DNA from: Todiramphus chloris collaris
Taxonomy: Eukaryota > Chordata > Aves > Coraciiformes > Alcedinidae
DNA length: 64,000 bases
Direction of reading: 5' to 3'
NCBI GenBank assembly: GCA_025345505.1
Contig: JANVCC010000073.1
Coordinates: 4,787,448 to 4,851,447 of the forward strand
A program made the position numbers and the translations under genes. Under the pieces are notes generated by a model. It saw only the letters and a list, made by a program, of their open reading frames with translations. It made no database searches and was not told the origin of the DNA. Numbering within the stretch: the stretch's first letter is position 1; each line of letters starts with the position of its first letter. This document shows positions 24,500-37,100 of the stretch, one piece after another.

Positions 24500-27400
24500 A
24501 AGTATGCAGCATTCTGTACTTTTTTTTTTTTTCTTGAGGAATTAGGATGGCAGTTTGGAGCTAGTGCTGGATGAGCTATATTCTTTTTTTTTTTTTTCCC
24601 CCTACCCAATGTTTTTCCTGACCTAAAGTTTCTGTTGAGATGAGCAGCTGAGCTGAGTTGTTCTTCAGTGTTTGGTTTGGTTTCCAATAAAATGACCAGG
24701 ATAAATATCTTAAAGATTTGGGAGGCTTATCTTTTAATTTCTGCAAAACAGAATGCACCAATGGATTTTCTTAGGGAATGCAGTATAAGATCTTTTCTTT
24801 GTGTGTATTTTTGCATATACTTTGTGTGCCATGTTTGCAAAATTCAGATGTGATTTCTGTAAAGTTTTGAATTTCAACTTACACATATCACTTAAATATG
24901 CGTTAAAATGCCACAGAGGCTGGAAGTGTCTCGGGTACTAGAGGAACTGGCATACAAGTGTTACTGGCAGTGTGCTCAGATTTGGCCAGTGATACAGCTT
25001 TCAAATATACCCAGGTGGTCCTTCCCCCAGCATTGTCCTGTTAACCACAGGCCCTTTGAATGCTTCCCCACCATGCTTGTAAGCTGTTATTTCAGCTGTA
25101 GTGATTTCTCTGCGAGTACTCATGAGCATTTCATTGGCATCCTTTCTTGCCGTACTCTCTGCTGACTTCTGTGGGATGAAGAGTCGAAGGGGATGCTGGT
25201 TGCAGAGTTAGGAGTTCCTGCTGAAGCACTATTGTGCTGTCTTCCATCACACTGAGCACAGGTATGGCTCTTTGATAAGAGGAAATATGTGACGAGGGTT
25301 GGGAATGTTTTGCTGGAGAATGTGTCGTAACATATTTTGTCTTCAATATTGTTTATGGAGTTGATGAGAATTTTTTTTTCCCCCTGCTATGAAAGGAAGT
25401 AAAAATTGTTTTTATTATTATTCTTTTTATCACTGCTTCCTAAAAAAATAGGCCTTTTCAAGCACACTGTATGTATTTGGTTCTTTGACTCGTTGGCCAA
25501 TTTTCTTATACAAGCTTGGATGTATAGTAGTGTGAAGTCTGAATACAGGTTTCTTGGTGCAGGAAAAAGACCCTATGAATATCCAAATATTAACCCCAAA
25601 GCTAATTAGTTTTTCTTTTATTAAATACCAGGAACTTCCCATGGAGATTTGGAAACCAGGCTTCAGTAGTTCGATTGTTCACACATCTACTTGTTTACCT
25701 CTGGTAACAAGGAAAGGAACCTTCTTCAGGATTGGAAAACACACTTAATAATTTGCAGATAAAACAGGCAGGAAATTATTTGAACTAATGACAGGAAATG
25801 AATGAGGTTTTCTGTGTCTCTATCAGAGTACTGTTATGTTTAAAATAATTCAAATTCAGTCAGCTTTGAAATTGCTAGGTTGGTCATTGTATCAGTTTGG
25901 GCATCTTTATATTAGTAGTCCAAGTAAATAATTGGAGCACAAGAGCCCTAGGAAATCTAAGTCTGGAGTTCAATGGTAAATTTTTGTTGTCGTTTATTAT
26001 TAATGGGAAATCTGTTCCAGCAAATTTAATTTAAAGGTCAATCAGTCACGTCAGAGAGTTAAATAGAAAAACAATCCAGATTTAGCTTGGCCTATCCTGA
26101 GTTATAAAAGGTGTCATTTATGTAGTACATGATCTGGAGTATTTGGAGTTCCACTGACAACTCTCACCTGTTTTGAATAACCACCTGTTTATAAAGAAAT
26201 CTGAAAAGATATCTTCCTAGTTAATCATGTCCAGTGCATCAACTTAAGAGTTTAGTTTTCTTCTCTTGCAGCATATCTTCTCTAGCCAGAAGCCTCCCGT
26301 CATAGCCCCAGTTTCTCTTCTCAGTTGCCATAATATGAGTATCATTTTTTAAAGCCTTGAGGTTTTCAAGTTGTCTCTATTTTTTAGATGCTTTTGGAGG
26401 CTTATAAATACATTTCAGATAATGCAGAAGAAACCTTGCTCAACCATTCCCATTTGTAAGGAAGGATTACATTTCAGGTTCTTCATTCAGTAAATACCAG
26501 ATTTTTTGCCAGGTTGCAATTAAAAGCTTATCAGCACACAATATGTTTGATCCCGTTCTATCCCAGTGCTGTTGAGGCAAAGGGGATGTAAAATGCTACT
26601 AGGAGCGTAAGAATACAGTAAATTTGCATAGGTCAGGTAAAGTTATCACACAAGATAGAAAGTATCTTTTGAGGAACCCAAAGTAGGCTGTTAAATTTGA
26701 GATGAAGAAGAAATGGAGTTTATTCAAGGGTACTTGAAAGCTTATTGTTTGGAACCGTAAGGCCTAAAAAATTAAATTTAGGTTGAAGCATAATCCAAAT
26801 ATTAATTCAAAAGACCTGCTGCAATTCCCATTGAAGCCACTCACCAGCCATTCTATGGCTTCTCACTGAAGAAACAGTCACACCAAGTAAAACACAGCTT
26901 GTACCTTCCGGGTGATAAGGATAATTCAGAGAACAGGGGTGTTGTCTTTTTGAGCTTTGTGCAGCGCCTGGCACACCGAGCTACCCTGAGAAATCAAACA
27001 GGCATATTCAGCCTGACTGTTCTCTGTGTGTGGAGCTCTGGGGATCATTTTTTGTTCATTTTTGTTGGTTTGGGTTTTGTTTGTTTGTTTTACAACTCTT
27101 TTTCTCCTTTCTTTTCAGAGGTTTTGAGGGTTTTTTATCCTTGACGGTTCTTGCTTTCACTGCTACAGTGGCATTGAAGTAGAGACTCCTGCATGTATGT
27201 GGCTATGTGAATCGACAGCTGCCTACATTGGGGCTCGATGTACTTAGCATTATAGAATGTTTCTACTTCACTTTTTCATTGCATTGTGTGACTAGCACTT
27301 GTGAAAACTTTCTCAGGGTTATTTCATAGCTTTGTGTTAGGATGGGCATTATGACTGTTGGTAGCTTAGAATTTGAGCACAAAAAGAGAAACAGACCTGT

Positions 27401-27593
27401 AGCTCAGAGAGACTCGGCAGTCTTTGTGGCTCAGGTGGCACTTCAGTGACTTCACTCCTTGGTCTGAAATACTGTAATGCTTATCATTTTCCTGGTTTCC
27501 TTCTAGGAAATACTAAGATTATATTTTATTCCGTAAGAAACATTTGCTGCATCAAATCATTACTGGGAGGAGATGTAAACGTTTTCAGAATGT

Positions 27594-27607
27594 GGGGGTG
27601 GGGGGGG
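27594..27607 (+). repeat. G-rich run (5 G, T, 8 G)
   Basis: This is a near-continuous G tract on the + strand. It could contribute to G-quadruplex-like structure but lacks the four separated runs of a canonical motif. It is prone to slippage and sequencing error. Confidence 0.8.
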
Positions 27608-27926
27608 AATACATATTTTGCCCCCATAGACAATAGTATATACTGCAGCAGATGTGGATGTCTGGCCATTCAGGTATTTCAGGTATATACATTGCTCCTC
27701 TGGCAAAGTGCAAGATGTTTAATATAGGATTTTCAAGGTGTATGAAAACAGTCTGGTATTTGCTTTTCTGTGAAGGTGTCTTTGAAGAGAACATTTAATA
27801 AAACAGTGAAATACTTGATTTTTCCAGAAAGCTTTTCTTCTTTTTCTTACCAGTCAAAATGAAACTTTAAAATTGTAACTTATAGTTTACTATTGGACAT
27901 CTGTAACCATGGGATCTGACTGAAGT

Positions 27927-27937
27927 GGGGGGGGGGG
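27927..27937 (+). repeat. Poly-G run, 11 bases
   Basis: Eleven uninterrupted G followed by AGGAGA make a short purine tract. No function is inferred. Confidence 0.85.
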
Positions 27938-30900
27938 AGGAGATCTGAAGTCAGTTTTTAGATTCTTTCTAAGATGCTCCTGAACTTGTGTTTGAGGAAT
28001 GCAGCACTTTGGCCAGTGCCAGCTTTTGCAGGTTGCAGAGAAAGGAGCTTTTCGTCCTCAGCAGTGTTCTGATTTTACCTCGGCTCTCCCTAAGTGGGTG
28101 CTGCAGTAACCAGAGGCAGCTTGTTGGAATTGGTCTTGGATAATAATTTTAGTGTGTGCTTGAATATTTCATTTTGTTCTAGTTGAGGATGACTTTATTT
28201 ACCTGGGCAACTTCAGTAGTTTGGGGGTCATCTTTATAATGACTCAGGGTTAAATGGAATTCCTAAACAGAGGATAGAGAGGGAAATCTTTGTGTTTTGT
28301 TTTATAGAAATAACCATTACTTATTTGCAATGAAATGTTGGTCCAGTGTTTTTTGTATTAGCCACATTCTTTCCCCTCATCTCACCTTGCAGATACGTTT
28401 GTTTCCTCATTAACAAGTGATTCTTGTTCCGGTGTCTGAATATAAAAATGAACAATAATTAAGGAGCATAAACCAGCAAATTTTAGAAGCCGGTGTTGTA
28501 AACGTCCCGTCTCTCAGAGACAACCACATTTTTCATTATACAATGGTCCATTGTCTTGTTGGTATTATCAGAGAGCATTGAACAGTGTTGCAACGGTGAA
28601 CTAATAAAGCACTGATTCTATCCATTGAGAGTCATCTGAGGCATTTGCTTTTTCTAACTGCATGATCCTATCCCACATATTCAAATACAGGGCGTGATAT
28701 TGTGTCATCAAATGGGGCTTGAACAGTTATTAAATTAGTGTGTTTAAAACATAATTGAATTACATTACATTTTGAGATGTACGTAATGTCTGAGTCCAAA
28801 TTTTTGCTCTCTGGAAGGTTCCTCTCGCATCCCTCACGCCTCTGAACAGTCATGTGCACTGTTTATTAGAATGCACAACGGGGACCATCGCGACGTTGAG
28901 TGACCCTCAGATGAAACTGTGGCTCTGCTGAAATCAGTAGAACTTAAGCCATTGAATTCACTGGGTCCAGAATTCCATCTGATGTGCTGCAAGAGATTGC
29001 TCTTGGAGAAAACATTCAGCCAGTCCATGCGTTTTGATTCCTTGGGTTTGTTTCGTAAGGCAGGGATTTGTGGATGTTGTGCTCATTCTTGAGCATCCGT
29101 AAGTCAAGAAATCAAAACTTGTGTTGTTTGCCACTGTGAAGAGATTGTGACTATCCTAAGTTCTCTCACATTTCATTGCATTCACAGTATCTCCAGACTC
29201 CTGCGTGTCTGCCATTACAGAAGGCACCTGGAGTGTCATTATCTGTCTGCATCTGGCTGTATCTCCGCCAGGAAAAGCGGGCCCTGCGCTTGCCCCAGGT
29301 GTGCACCACATGGGAAGTACAGCGTAGGCAGGGCTTGAGTCTGAAAAGATTGCAGACAAGAGTGCTAATGGAATCACAAGGCATTTCACTGGATAGAAAA
29401 TTCCATGCCTTAGTTTTAACTCTGTTTAAATGGTCAGAGTTTTGCTTGTCTGTATTGGAAGCGTCATGCTGATGTGGATGTGTAGTGAGGCTGGATGCAG
29501 TTGTCTGCTTTGGGTCTAGAATTAACTTCAAATGTGATGCATAGCAATAAAATTTTTATTTGAGGGTATAAAAAATTTCTACAATTATTATTTAGCTCAA
29601 GAGTTGAGAATTGCTCAAAAATTGGATGTTGGTGAATCAATGTGTAATTGGTCACCAGAAGTGATAGATCTCTTTTTCTATCCTGTATCGATAGATACGT
29701 GGAATAACAGTGCGATACTAATATTAAAATAATGTGAAATCTTCTTAGGCAATCTAGATTTCTTCCCAGTATAGTTATTAGGATATATGTGTATTAACAA
29801 AGGAGCCAATTAACTGCTGGGGTTTCAATCCCAGAGAATAGTGGATGCTTTGTTGTTTGTTTTCTCCCAGAACAGTATGGGATTTCAAAATAACAAAGGC
29901 TTAATACTAAATGTCAGGTTACAAACACCTTTTATAAAAAATTAAAACACTGGATCACTTCTAAAATGTTCTATTTAAATGCCTTTCTGCCAGTGGCTTA
30001 ACACTTTATTCAGTTTAAATTGCATAATAATTACACTTTCAATAACACTATTTTATGAAGTTCAAAACCATAAAGCTTAGGTGTTGGCATTCACAGAGAT
30101 GAAGGATGAAGAAAAAGTGTTCTTTCTCATAGACCTGCCAAACACGTGCATTCAGCAGGACCCCTGCACATCTGACTGTGCTCACATTACTTTGCCATGG
30201 TGCTTGCCTCTCACGAGCTTACAGGGCATTTCTCCAACCTCTCCCTTTCTCAGTGGGCTCTGCTTCAGATGTGGCTGGTAAACCTCATCTGTGCTACAGG
30301 CAGTGTTACCTTCTGACACCCTTATTTTCAGTGCTCTACCACCTAAAGCAAACATGTTTAGAAGCGCACCACTTGAATGTGCTTCTTGACTCTGTTCCCT
30401 GCCCGCTCTCAGAGCACACACACTCTGCCTCCATCTGCCCTGGTGCTGTGGTGTCGTTGCTCAGCTTCTGAATTCCCCACCTGCCACCCTCCAAACTGGA
30501 AGAACTGAGCCTTTGCTCCATCAACCCTCCCCAAGGTTCCTGTTCCATGTGAAGGGAAATACACAGGTATGTTAGGCACAGCGTGCTGTCAAGTGTACTG
30601 GTATGGAAATGATGACAAGAAAGAAATTTCAGTCACACTTCACATTCGTTACTGGTAACTACTGGAAGTTAAGAGTTGCAAAATAATGTGCAATAGTTTG
30701 GGGCAATTTGGTATGTGTTTTTTTAAACCTATATATGATTTGAAAATATTAGAAAGGAAAGAACAATGGGATTTGTTTTTTTCACAGCCAAACATGAAAA
30801 GTGTTTAAACAGTAAGTGGAACATTCACTCTTTTTTTTGGGGGGGGATAAGAAAAACAAGAATTCTCTATCATATGTCAAGTAGCTTTGAAGATATAGTC

Positions 30901-32843
30901 TTACTGAAATAAAAAGTTTATTCGAGAAGTTTTCACAGCCACTCACGGTGATTGAGGCAGAAAGTCATATAAGAACTGTTGTGCTGTTTGGCATCCAGGG
31001 AAAAATGCTGAGCTTTCTACTGATCAAACTGGAGACAGCAGCCATGAAATTGAGGGGTGGCATCAGGGGAACCTGCAACACCAACAGACCTTTCAAAAGA
31101 TTAGGTTTGGAATTTGGGATGCTTTCTGTCTGGCTAGATACTTCTGGAGCAGCCACTGCTTATGCTGTGGTTAAATTAGGACTGTGTCTTCTGTACTACC
31201 AAGAAATTAGAGTTTCATTGAAATGAGTGGTAAAGTTCCCATGTACCCAAATTGAGTCGGGATTTTACTCATTTTATTTAAAGAACATTAGCTTTAAATC
31301 CTCTGTTAAATTCTCTTTGGTTATACATTATGTTGTGCAACTGACAGTTTCTTATAATTGATCCATGGGTAGTTCTCTAAATCAAATGTTCTGTGAAATA
31401 CCATTTTATGTGAGGTGGTTGAAGCAGGTCAAATTGCCTCACTTAGTCTTGTTTTCTTCATGTGTTTCAGCGTCTAGTACATATTGACAGGCTTAATTGC
31501 GATTGCTTCAAAAGCTAGAGGCTACTTATTTTGCCAAAGATTTTCCATATAAACATGACATTAATAATGTGTATTTTAATTAAGTTGCAGATAGCTTTTT
31601 AGTAGCGATTTGCTGAAACCAACAAGATGAAAACAATAATAACTGAGCTGACAGAAACAGGATTTGTGGAAAGAATGAAGCGTTTACCACTGTGCTTTAT
31701 TTAACGCAAATAATAACAGCGAAGAGCAGTTCAGACTGATAATAGCAACGTGTCAGTGAAGCATGTGGAGTTAAGTCTTCCAAAACCAGAACTTACAGCC
31801 TTAGTTCTTAATTCTTTTCGGTGGCCAAAGACGATGAGTGGCAGGTTCCAGATCCTTTGTGAAAAAGATCTCTTTTTATGCATGAAGTGGGACTTCAGTC
31901 CTGGTTCTTAATACGCAGTTAGTCATTTTCCTGTCGTGCACAGTCACGGTAGTCTGGGTGTAACAATTAATTTCATTTCCTAGCTATATCTAGCTCCTGA
32001 TTAAAATAAACAATGTTAGTAATTGCTGGCAAGTATCCTACCAATCTGCTGGTGCACTGCCCTTTCTACCACCAAACAGTGGCTGGACTTACTACGGCGT
32101 GATTTGTATTTTCCCTACGGTAAAGCACAAGATTTTTGTGATGCCATAGATCTCTCTGCTCTCCTTGTGATGGACTGTATTTGTGGGGTTTGGCCTTTCC
32201 TGTAAGTTCCAAGTTTATTAGCTGTATTGGAAATGTTTTAAGGAGACGTATGGACCTTTCTGATCTAAAAATCTCTTGCAAGAAAGAATTGCCAGTTGGC
32301 AGATCACTTCTCCAGGGACAGGCAGTAGTTAAAGCACATGTTGTGAAGGCTTAATGAATGGTTCCAGAGCTAATCACTCTTAGCTTTAGGTAGATAGAGG
32401 AAAAAAATATACCTTTGTGCCTTTGTTATTTTGGCGGAGGCTTCAGGCTCTGGATCATTGTTCTGACAGGGTTTGAAGCTCCTCTACTTAAGTGTTTTCC
32501 CCTTCAAATCAGGGGCTACTCATTCTAGTCAGGTTCCTTGAGATTAGTTGCAGTTGAAAAATAACAGAAAAACGAAAGAAAAATCCTATGCATTTAGAAA
32601 GCATTACACTGAAACATATATTTTTACAGCTCTTTTTAACTTCGCTTAGGATTTGGATCTCACAAAACATCTAATGATGTGAGAGCTCATCCACAGTCGT
32701 TTTTATTTGAGGTGATTACAAGGCTTTTTTTCCCCTCTTTTATTTTTTTTTTATTTATGGGAGATAAAGCTACATATGGAGAGGAAGTGGGGGCTGTCTG
32801 TCTGCTGCTTGAGGAATGCTCGAGGACTTGGATGTCTGCTTGC

Positions 32844-32858
32844 TTTTTTTTTTTTTTT
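32844..32858. repeat. Poly-T run, 15 bases
   Basis: This is an uninterrupted run of 15 T just upstream of the AT-rich candidate regulatory block. No retrocopy is seen beside it on the minus strand. Confidence 0.9.
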
Positions 32859-32879
32859 AGCATGACATTCTTTTAAAGC

Positions 32880-33800
32880 CTCATTTAAGTAAGGAAGAAT
32901 AAACGAGTTTGTAATTAAATATGTGCACAGGTTTGAAGAACTTTTGTGTGCTCATTAAGCTTCCCCTGTCTTTCAATAGGGATTAAATATGCAATTGTAT
33001 ACATTATTAAAGTTTAAAAAAACTTAATAGGCCAAAGACATGAATTAAAGAAATCCCCTATTCTTTTTCCTTTGGTGGGGTAATTAGTGAATTGACACTG
33101 GGAATTTTTCTGTACTGTACCCTAGTGAAATTGATAATGCTTTGTAGTGGGGGGGAAAAGGTATTTTCAAAGATTCTAGTGTGGAAGGTCTAAATAATAA
33201 AATAGAGAAGCTAAACTTCTAAATTATTTTATTTTAAATTAAACATAAAGGGTAATTTGTTTCCATCAGAAGACAGTATTATCTATCCTTCAAGGCTGAG
33301 TGGATATAATTGCCCATCATATAAATCCCTTGACAAATAGTGCCCTTAGGCTGTGTGACACTAATAATTGTTCAATTATAGTCTTTAAGCCTTTTAAATG
33401 GCCAGAGTCGTTATTATGCACCTTTTTAATAGAAATAAAGGCATAGTTTAAATGCATTGGAAAAATATTATTCTTTTGAAGATGAGTTCATCTTTGCATT
33501 TGCTGTCTTTTCTAATTGCCTGTAATATTTGATTTTGGATATTGATTGAATTCCTTTTTATAATAATTGTACTCCAATCTGATTGTTTACTAAATAAGGA
33601 AAGAATTTAATCTTCAAACATGCAAATTCAAAGAATTTATTAGCAATATAGTTATTTTTTTTTAAGAATTAGGTTCATTCTACCTATATAGCTTAAGTGT
33701 ATTTTAAATGTTTTTAGCAGATGAAATTTATTCTCTGAGTCGAGGTAATCATCAAATAGTTAAGTATTATACTACTGATCTTCTAGACCTTGATTCCTAA
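32880..33800. promoter_or_regulatory. Candidate conserved enhancer block, AT-rich
   Basis: About 0.9 kb of non-repetitive, strongly AT-rich DNA with clustered homeodomain and POU-like sites. These include an exact octamer ATGCAAAT at 33620-33627, an octamer-like ATATGCAAT at 32988-32996, and several AATTA/TAATT cores (for example 33363-33380). CpG is nearly absent and no open frame reaches 60 codons. This texture resembles deeply conserved non-coding elements flanking developmental regulators, but composition alone cannot prove it. Confidence 0.3.
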
Positions 33801-33989
33801 TTCTCAATCACGTAGTTTAAAGGTGCTGAAAACAGGCTGAAATTGGTGATCTGCTAACATCAACAGGTTAGGAAAATTGGTGGAAGATTTGGAGAACTGT
33901 TGAAAGTGAAATGGAAAATGACAACTACTCTTTACAGCCTCGTCCCTCTTTTACTCATACAGGTGTGAGGGGGAAGACAGCTAGAATTC

Positions 33990-34180
33990 TCCTGCTCTGA
34001 GCAGATGTGTTTGCACATCTTGTGCCAGGGGGCCCAGTGTTAGCCAAATTGCTAATTAGCCACGCAGTCACATGGTAACTAAAATATTTCACTCCTTGCA
34101 AATACCAATCAGCCTCACTGTCATCCATGCGATTTCATTCTTACTACAATGTGTTTAGATCACCATAAATATATATAATC
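33990..34180. promoter_or_regulatory. Candidate enhancer with dense TF-site words
   Basis: The segment packs a palindromic homeodomain site CTAATTAG (34052-34059), a POU half-octamer TTGCAAAT (34096-34103), and a CCAAT word (34105-34109), along with CACGCAGTCAC and CCATGCGAT contexts, within under 200 bp of complex, non-repetitive sequence. It stands out from the poly-A/T-rich flanks. No promoter or exon is visible nearby. The regulatory role is inferred from motif density only. Confidence 0.3.
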
Positions 34181-37100
34181 CCTAATGTCAAATGAAAGAA
34201 AAAACCCTACCCCCAGAGAGTTCAAAGTCTGATGATTTCATCTCTAAGTACATGCTTGTCCTACCCTGCAGGCCTTTGGAGTTTTCCCGTGTACTTTGTT
34301 AGCCATACGACAAAACCGTGGTTTTTTATGTGACCGTAGTAGTCACAATGTTCTGTTTGCCTTTATTGGTACTGTAATAGGTTTATTGGAGAGAAGACTG
34401 AGGAATTGTTTCCTAAAATCGACTATTGTCAATAAATTTAAAAACAAAGTACGCTTGAATTTCTTGATTTTGTAAGGATAATTGCTTTTTTGTATACTTA
34501 TTTGTTTATCTAGGACTTTTCACTTCCTAGAGTCCTTCAGTTTAGGTAAATTGTGGAAGATTTAGAGAATTTCAAGTGAACCTTCCTGATTCCTGTGAAA
34601 GGTCGAGGGCTTAGGGGGAAGCACCAGAGTACAGAAAATTTCATTTTTCAGCCTAGGTCCATACCCGGGGGTATTTTTCAGTAATAGCCAAAAGAAACAA
34701 GAATGCTGGTAAGGTAACGTTTATGCATGGATCTTGAGTTTCACTTGGAAATTCTCCATTTTATTCTATTCCTGACTCTATTGATTCAAAACTGCTGTGA
34801 CTGTCATACATTTTAACACAGACATAAGCGTAGGAACTAGAGTTTATTAAGTGCTTCCTTTGAAAGCTAGACACGATACTTGTTTCTCTTCGGATCTCAC
34901 TGAAAATTCAAAATATAGCTATGATCTGTTGCAAGACTTGCTAAACCTTAGTTGTGTGCGAAGCTGAATGAAGCTGATGGGTTTCATTAATTTGCATAAG
35001 ATTTGAGCCTGATACAGAGAATTTGTTCATGTAGACAAACGGAAGTAAAGCATTGGCATGAACCTTTGGAAAACCAATAACACACTGGTTAGGCCACAGA
35101 CTGGGTGGCTGTTGCTGTGGTAGTCATCACCTAGGTTCAGGAAAGTACCTTCTTTCCGACGTCAGGATGAGTTAGATATAAAATACCAGTACTGGGTCAT
35201 AACTTGCTGCCGAGGCTGTGCTTATATTTCTTACCAATCGGGCTTCCTGAAGAGCATGGCCATATAGCAGGTCGGTAGCACTGGTGACACAGGACCTCAT
35301 TGCCAGTTTTGAACCCCAGCAATTGTACATGCAGGGTGAGAGTTCAGACCAAGGCTGCTCGCAGCTGGGAACACGGCAGTGGGAACTATGTATGAGATTA
35401 GAGCTTCTGTAAAAAGATTTGAGATCTACTGTGAGGCACAGTGATAACTTCTCTGTAATTTCCAAACCTTTTCAAAATCAATAAGGCCATCTCAACTTCA
35501 TCTAACTTTCAAATTTTTGCATTTTTGACATATTTTCAAAATTATCCCCTAGCTCTTTTGTAATAATTCGCATTGATTGCATGCACTTGATCAGAGTCAA
35601 AGCAATAAAATGCAGACTTCAGCGCTGCTGCAGTCAGCATATGCAGTAATTATGGTTTCATCTGGTCTTTTTGCTTTCAAGACACATTTTACTTGGAAAA
35701 TTAGAATTTTTTCCGAGCTGTCTTGAACTTTGAGAACTCTTTACAATTAGAAATAGGGCTGAGGAGTTCCACGCTAGCAAAATTACCTGAGATGCTAAAA
35801 AGAGGTGTTTACATGGATATGTGTTTATCTTACGATGCCTTGCAAAAGCGTGTGTACAATTAGGCTGAGCTGTTTCACTCTTGAAAGTAGGACTCGATTC
35901 CAATTTTCCTATGTGTAGGATGGATTTAGAGAGAACATAGATTTGTATTTCGCACTCTAGACATAATGCAGGTTTAAATACCAATTATTTGTGTATATTC
36001 ATAAGAACAAAGAGTCGATATCTTGTCCAGAGCCTTTGCACGTGACTATGTCCTTGCGGAGCCTGAGGATGAGACTGTGGCCAGTCCTTCTGCAGGAACA
36101 CGAGCCACCATGGCTATAGCTGTTCCTAGACTGCTGCCTGTCCGTGTCGTGGCCCCCTGAAGTGTGTGTGTGCCTTGTCAGATGGTTAAATATGAAAGGT
36201 TAGACTGTCCTACTATGTTAAGACAGGTATTTGTTACAATTTTTTTTCTCAAACCCAATTGATATTTACAGTAATTTTCATGTAAATACCTGATTATGAA
36301 TATGATTACATTTCAGAACAGGATTAAATTGATCTTTCTAGGGTTTTTTCTTCCTTGTGTATGTCAGTGGGAGGGTCAATAACCATGAACACGCACAGGG
36401 CATGGCTGTTCCGTGGTAGAACTCGGATGTTGGCATCCTTTTTTCTTTGCAGATCCTGGCAGGAGTTGTCCTGACCATAGTGTAGCTGACTTTTGGTCTT
36501 CTGCTCAGGAAAATCTGCAGTGAACTGAAACTGTCTGATTGTTTGAATGTTTTGTCTTTGCCGTGTATTTTGTTAGGAGAAATTTGTACATCTGTGTGCA
36601 TCTGCTGTGCCTGAGAATCACTACAGCATGGTACTCGAGTTCCTCAGGAGATCTAAGCCTCAGTGCCCACACAGAAAATGTTGCCACTACAAAAGACACG
36701 TTGTCCTTTCATACCACCTCATCCTCTCCGTCAGTCACTTGTGCCCTGAGGATGTTTTTGTACATTGTAGTGTTGGAACTGTGACTTCATGGTCTTTTCC
36801 CCTCTAGAACAGTTCTTACCTTACAGGAATAACTCTACCATGTGAGGTTTTTCGGGCAGGAGGAGGTATAAGAACACGATTTAAAATGGTAGCTATGCTT
36901 TGACATAATTAGGATCCTGGAGTAATTACGCAGTTATGTTTTTAAAGCTGGGAGATTATTAGTCATTGTGAAGAAAGAAACAGGAGTGAGATGTTAGGCA
37001 CTTACTGTCTAATCAACGCAGATTAAAAAGAACAAAAGAAGGTAAGTACAGCTGTCTTCTTGTGAGCTGCTCACTTGAAAAAAGAATGGGAAGCATTAGT

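Larger units (their letters stand above)
24500..32879. other. Unique non-coding DNA with simple repeats
   Basis: No open frame here is recognisable; the longest, 121 codons at 29166-29531 (-), has no domain features. G-runs occur at 27594-27607 and 27927-27937, and a T8/G8 junction at 30831-30846. CCATTGACTTCAATGG-like motif variants lie near 26826 and 28927-28965. A short CAGCGCCTGGCACA word at 26961-26974 resembles the tail region of ancient L2/MIR-type repeats but is isolated. A T15 run is at 32844-32858. Confidence 0.5.

Noticed and set aside
24376..24597. Copy 2 of the duplication plus T-runs as a processed retrocopy
   Set aside because: The T-runs lie on the wrong side for a poly-A tail of either orientation, and no target-site duplication is visible.
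29166..29531. 121-codon minus frame as a gene
   Set aside because: It has no domain, no splice signals, and competing overlapping frames on both strands.
31314..31324. miR-9-like start TCTTTGGTTAT
   Set aside because: There is an 11-base match only; the downstream 60 bases do not fold back onto it.
34852..34862. miR-302-like TAAGTGCTTCC
   Set aside because: No complementary arm lies upstream or downstream. It illustrates that 11-base seed-region matches arise by chance in 64 kb, unlike the 14-base match plus stem at 42.7 kb.
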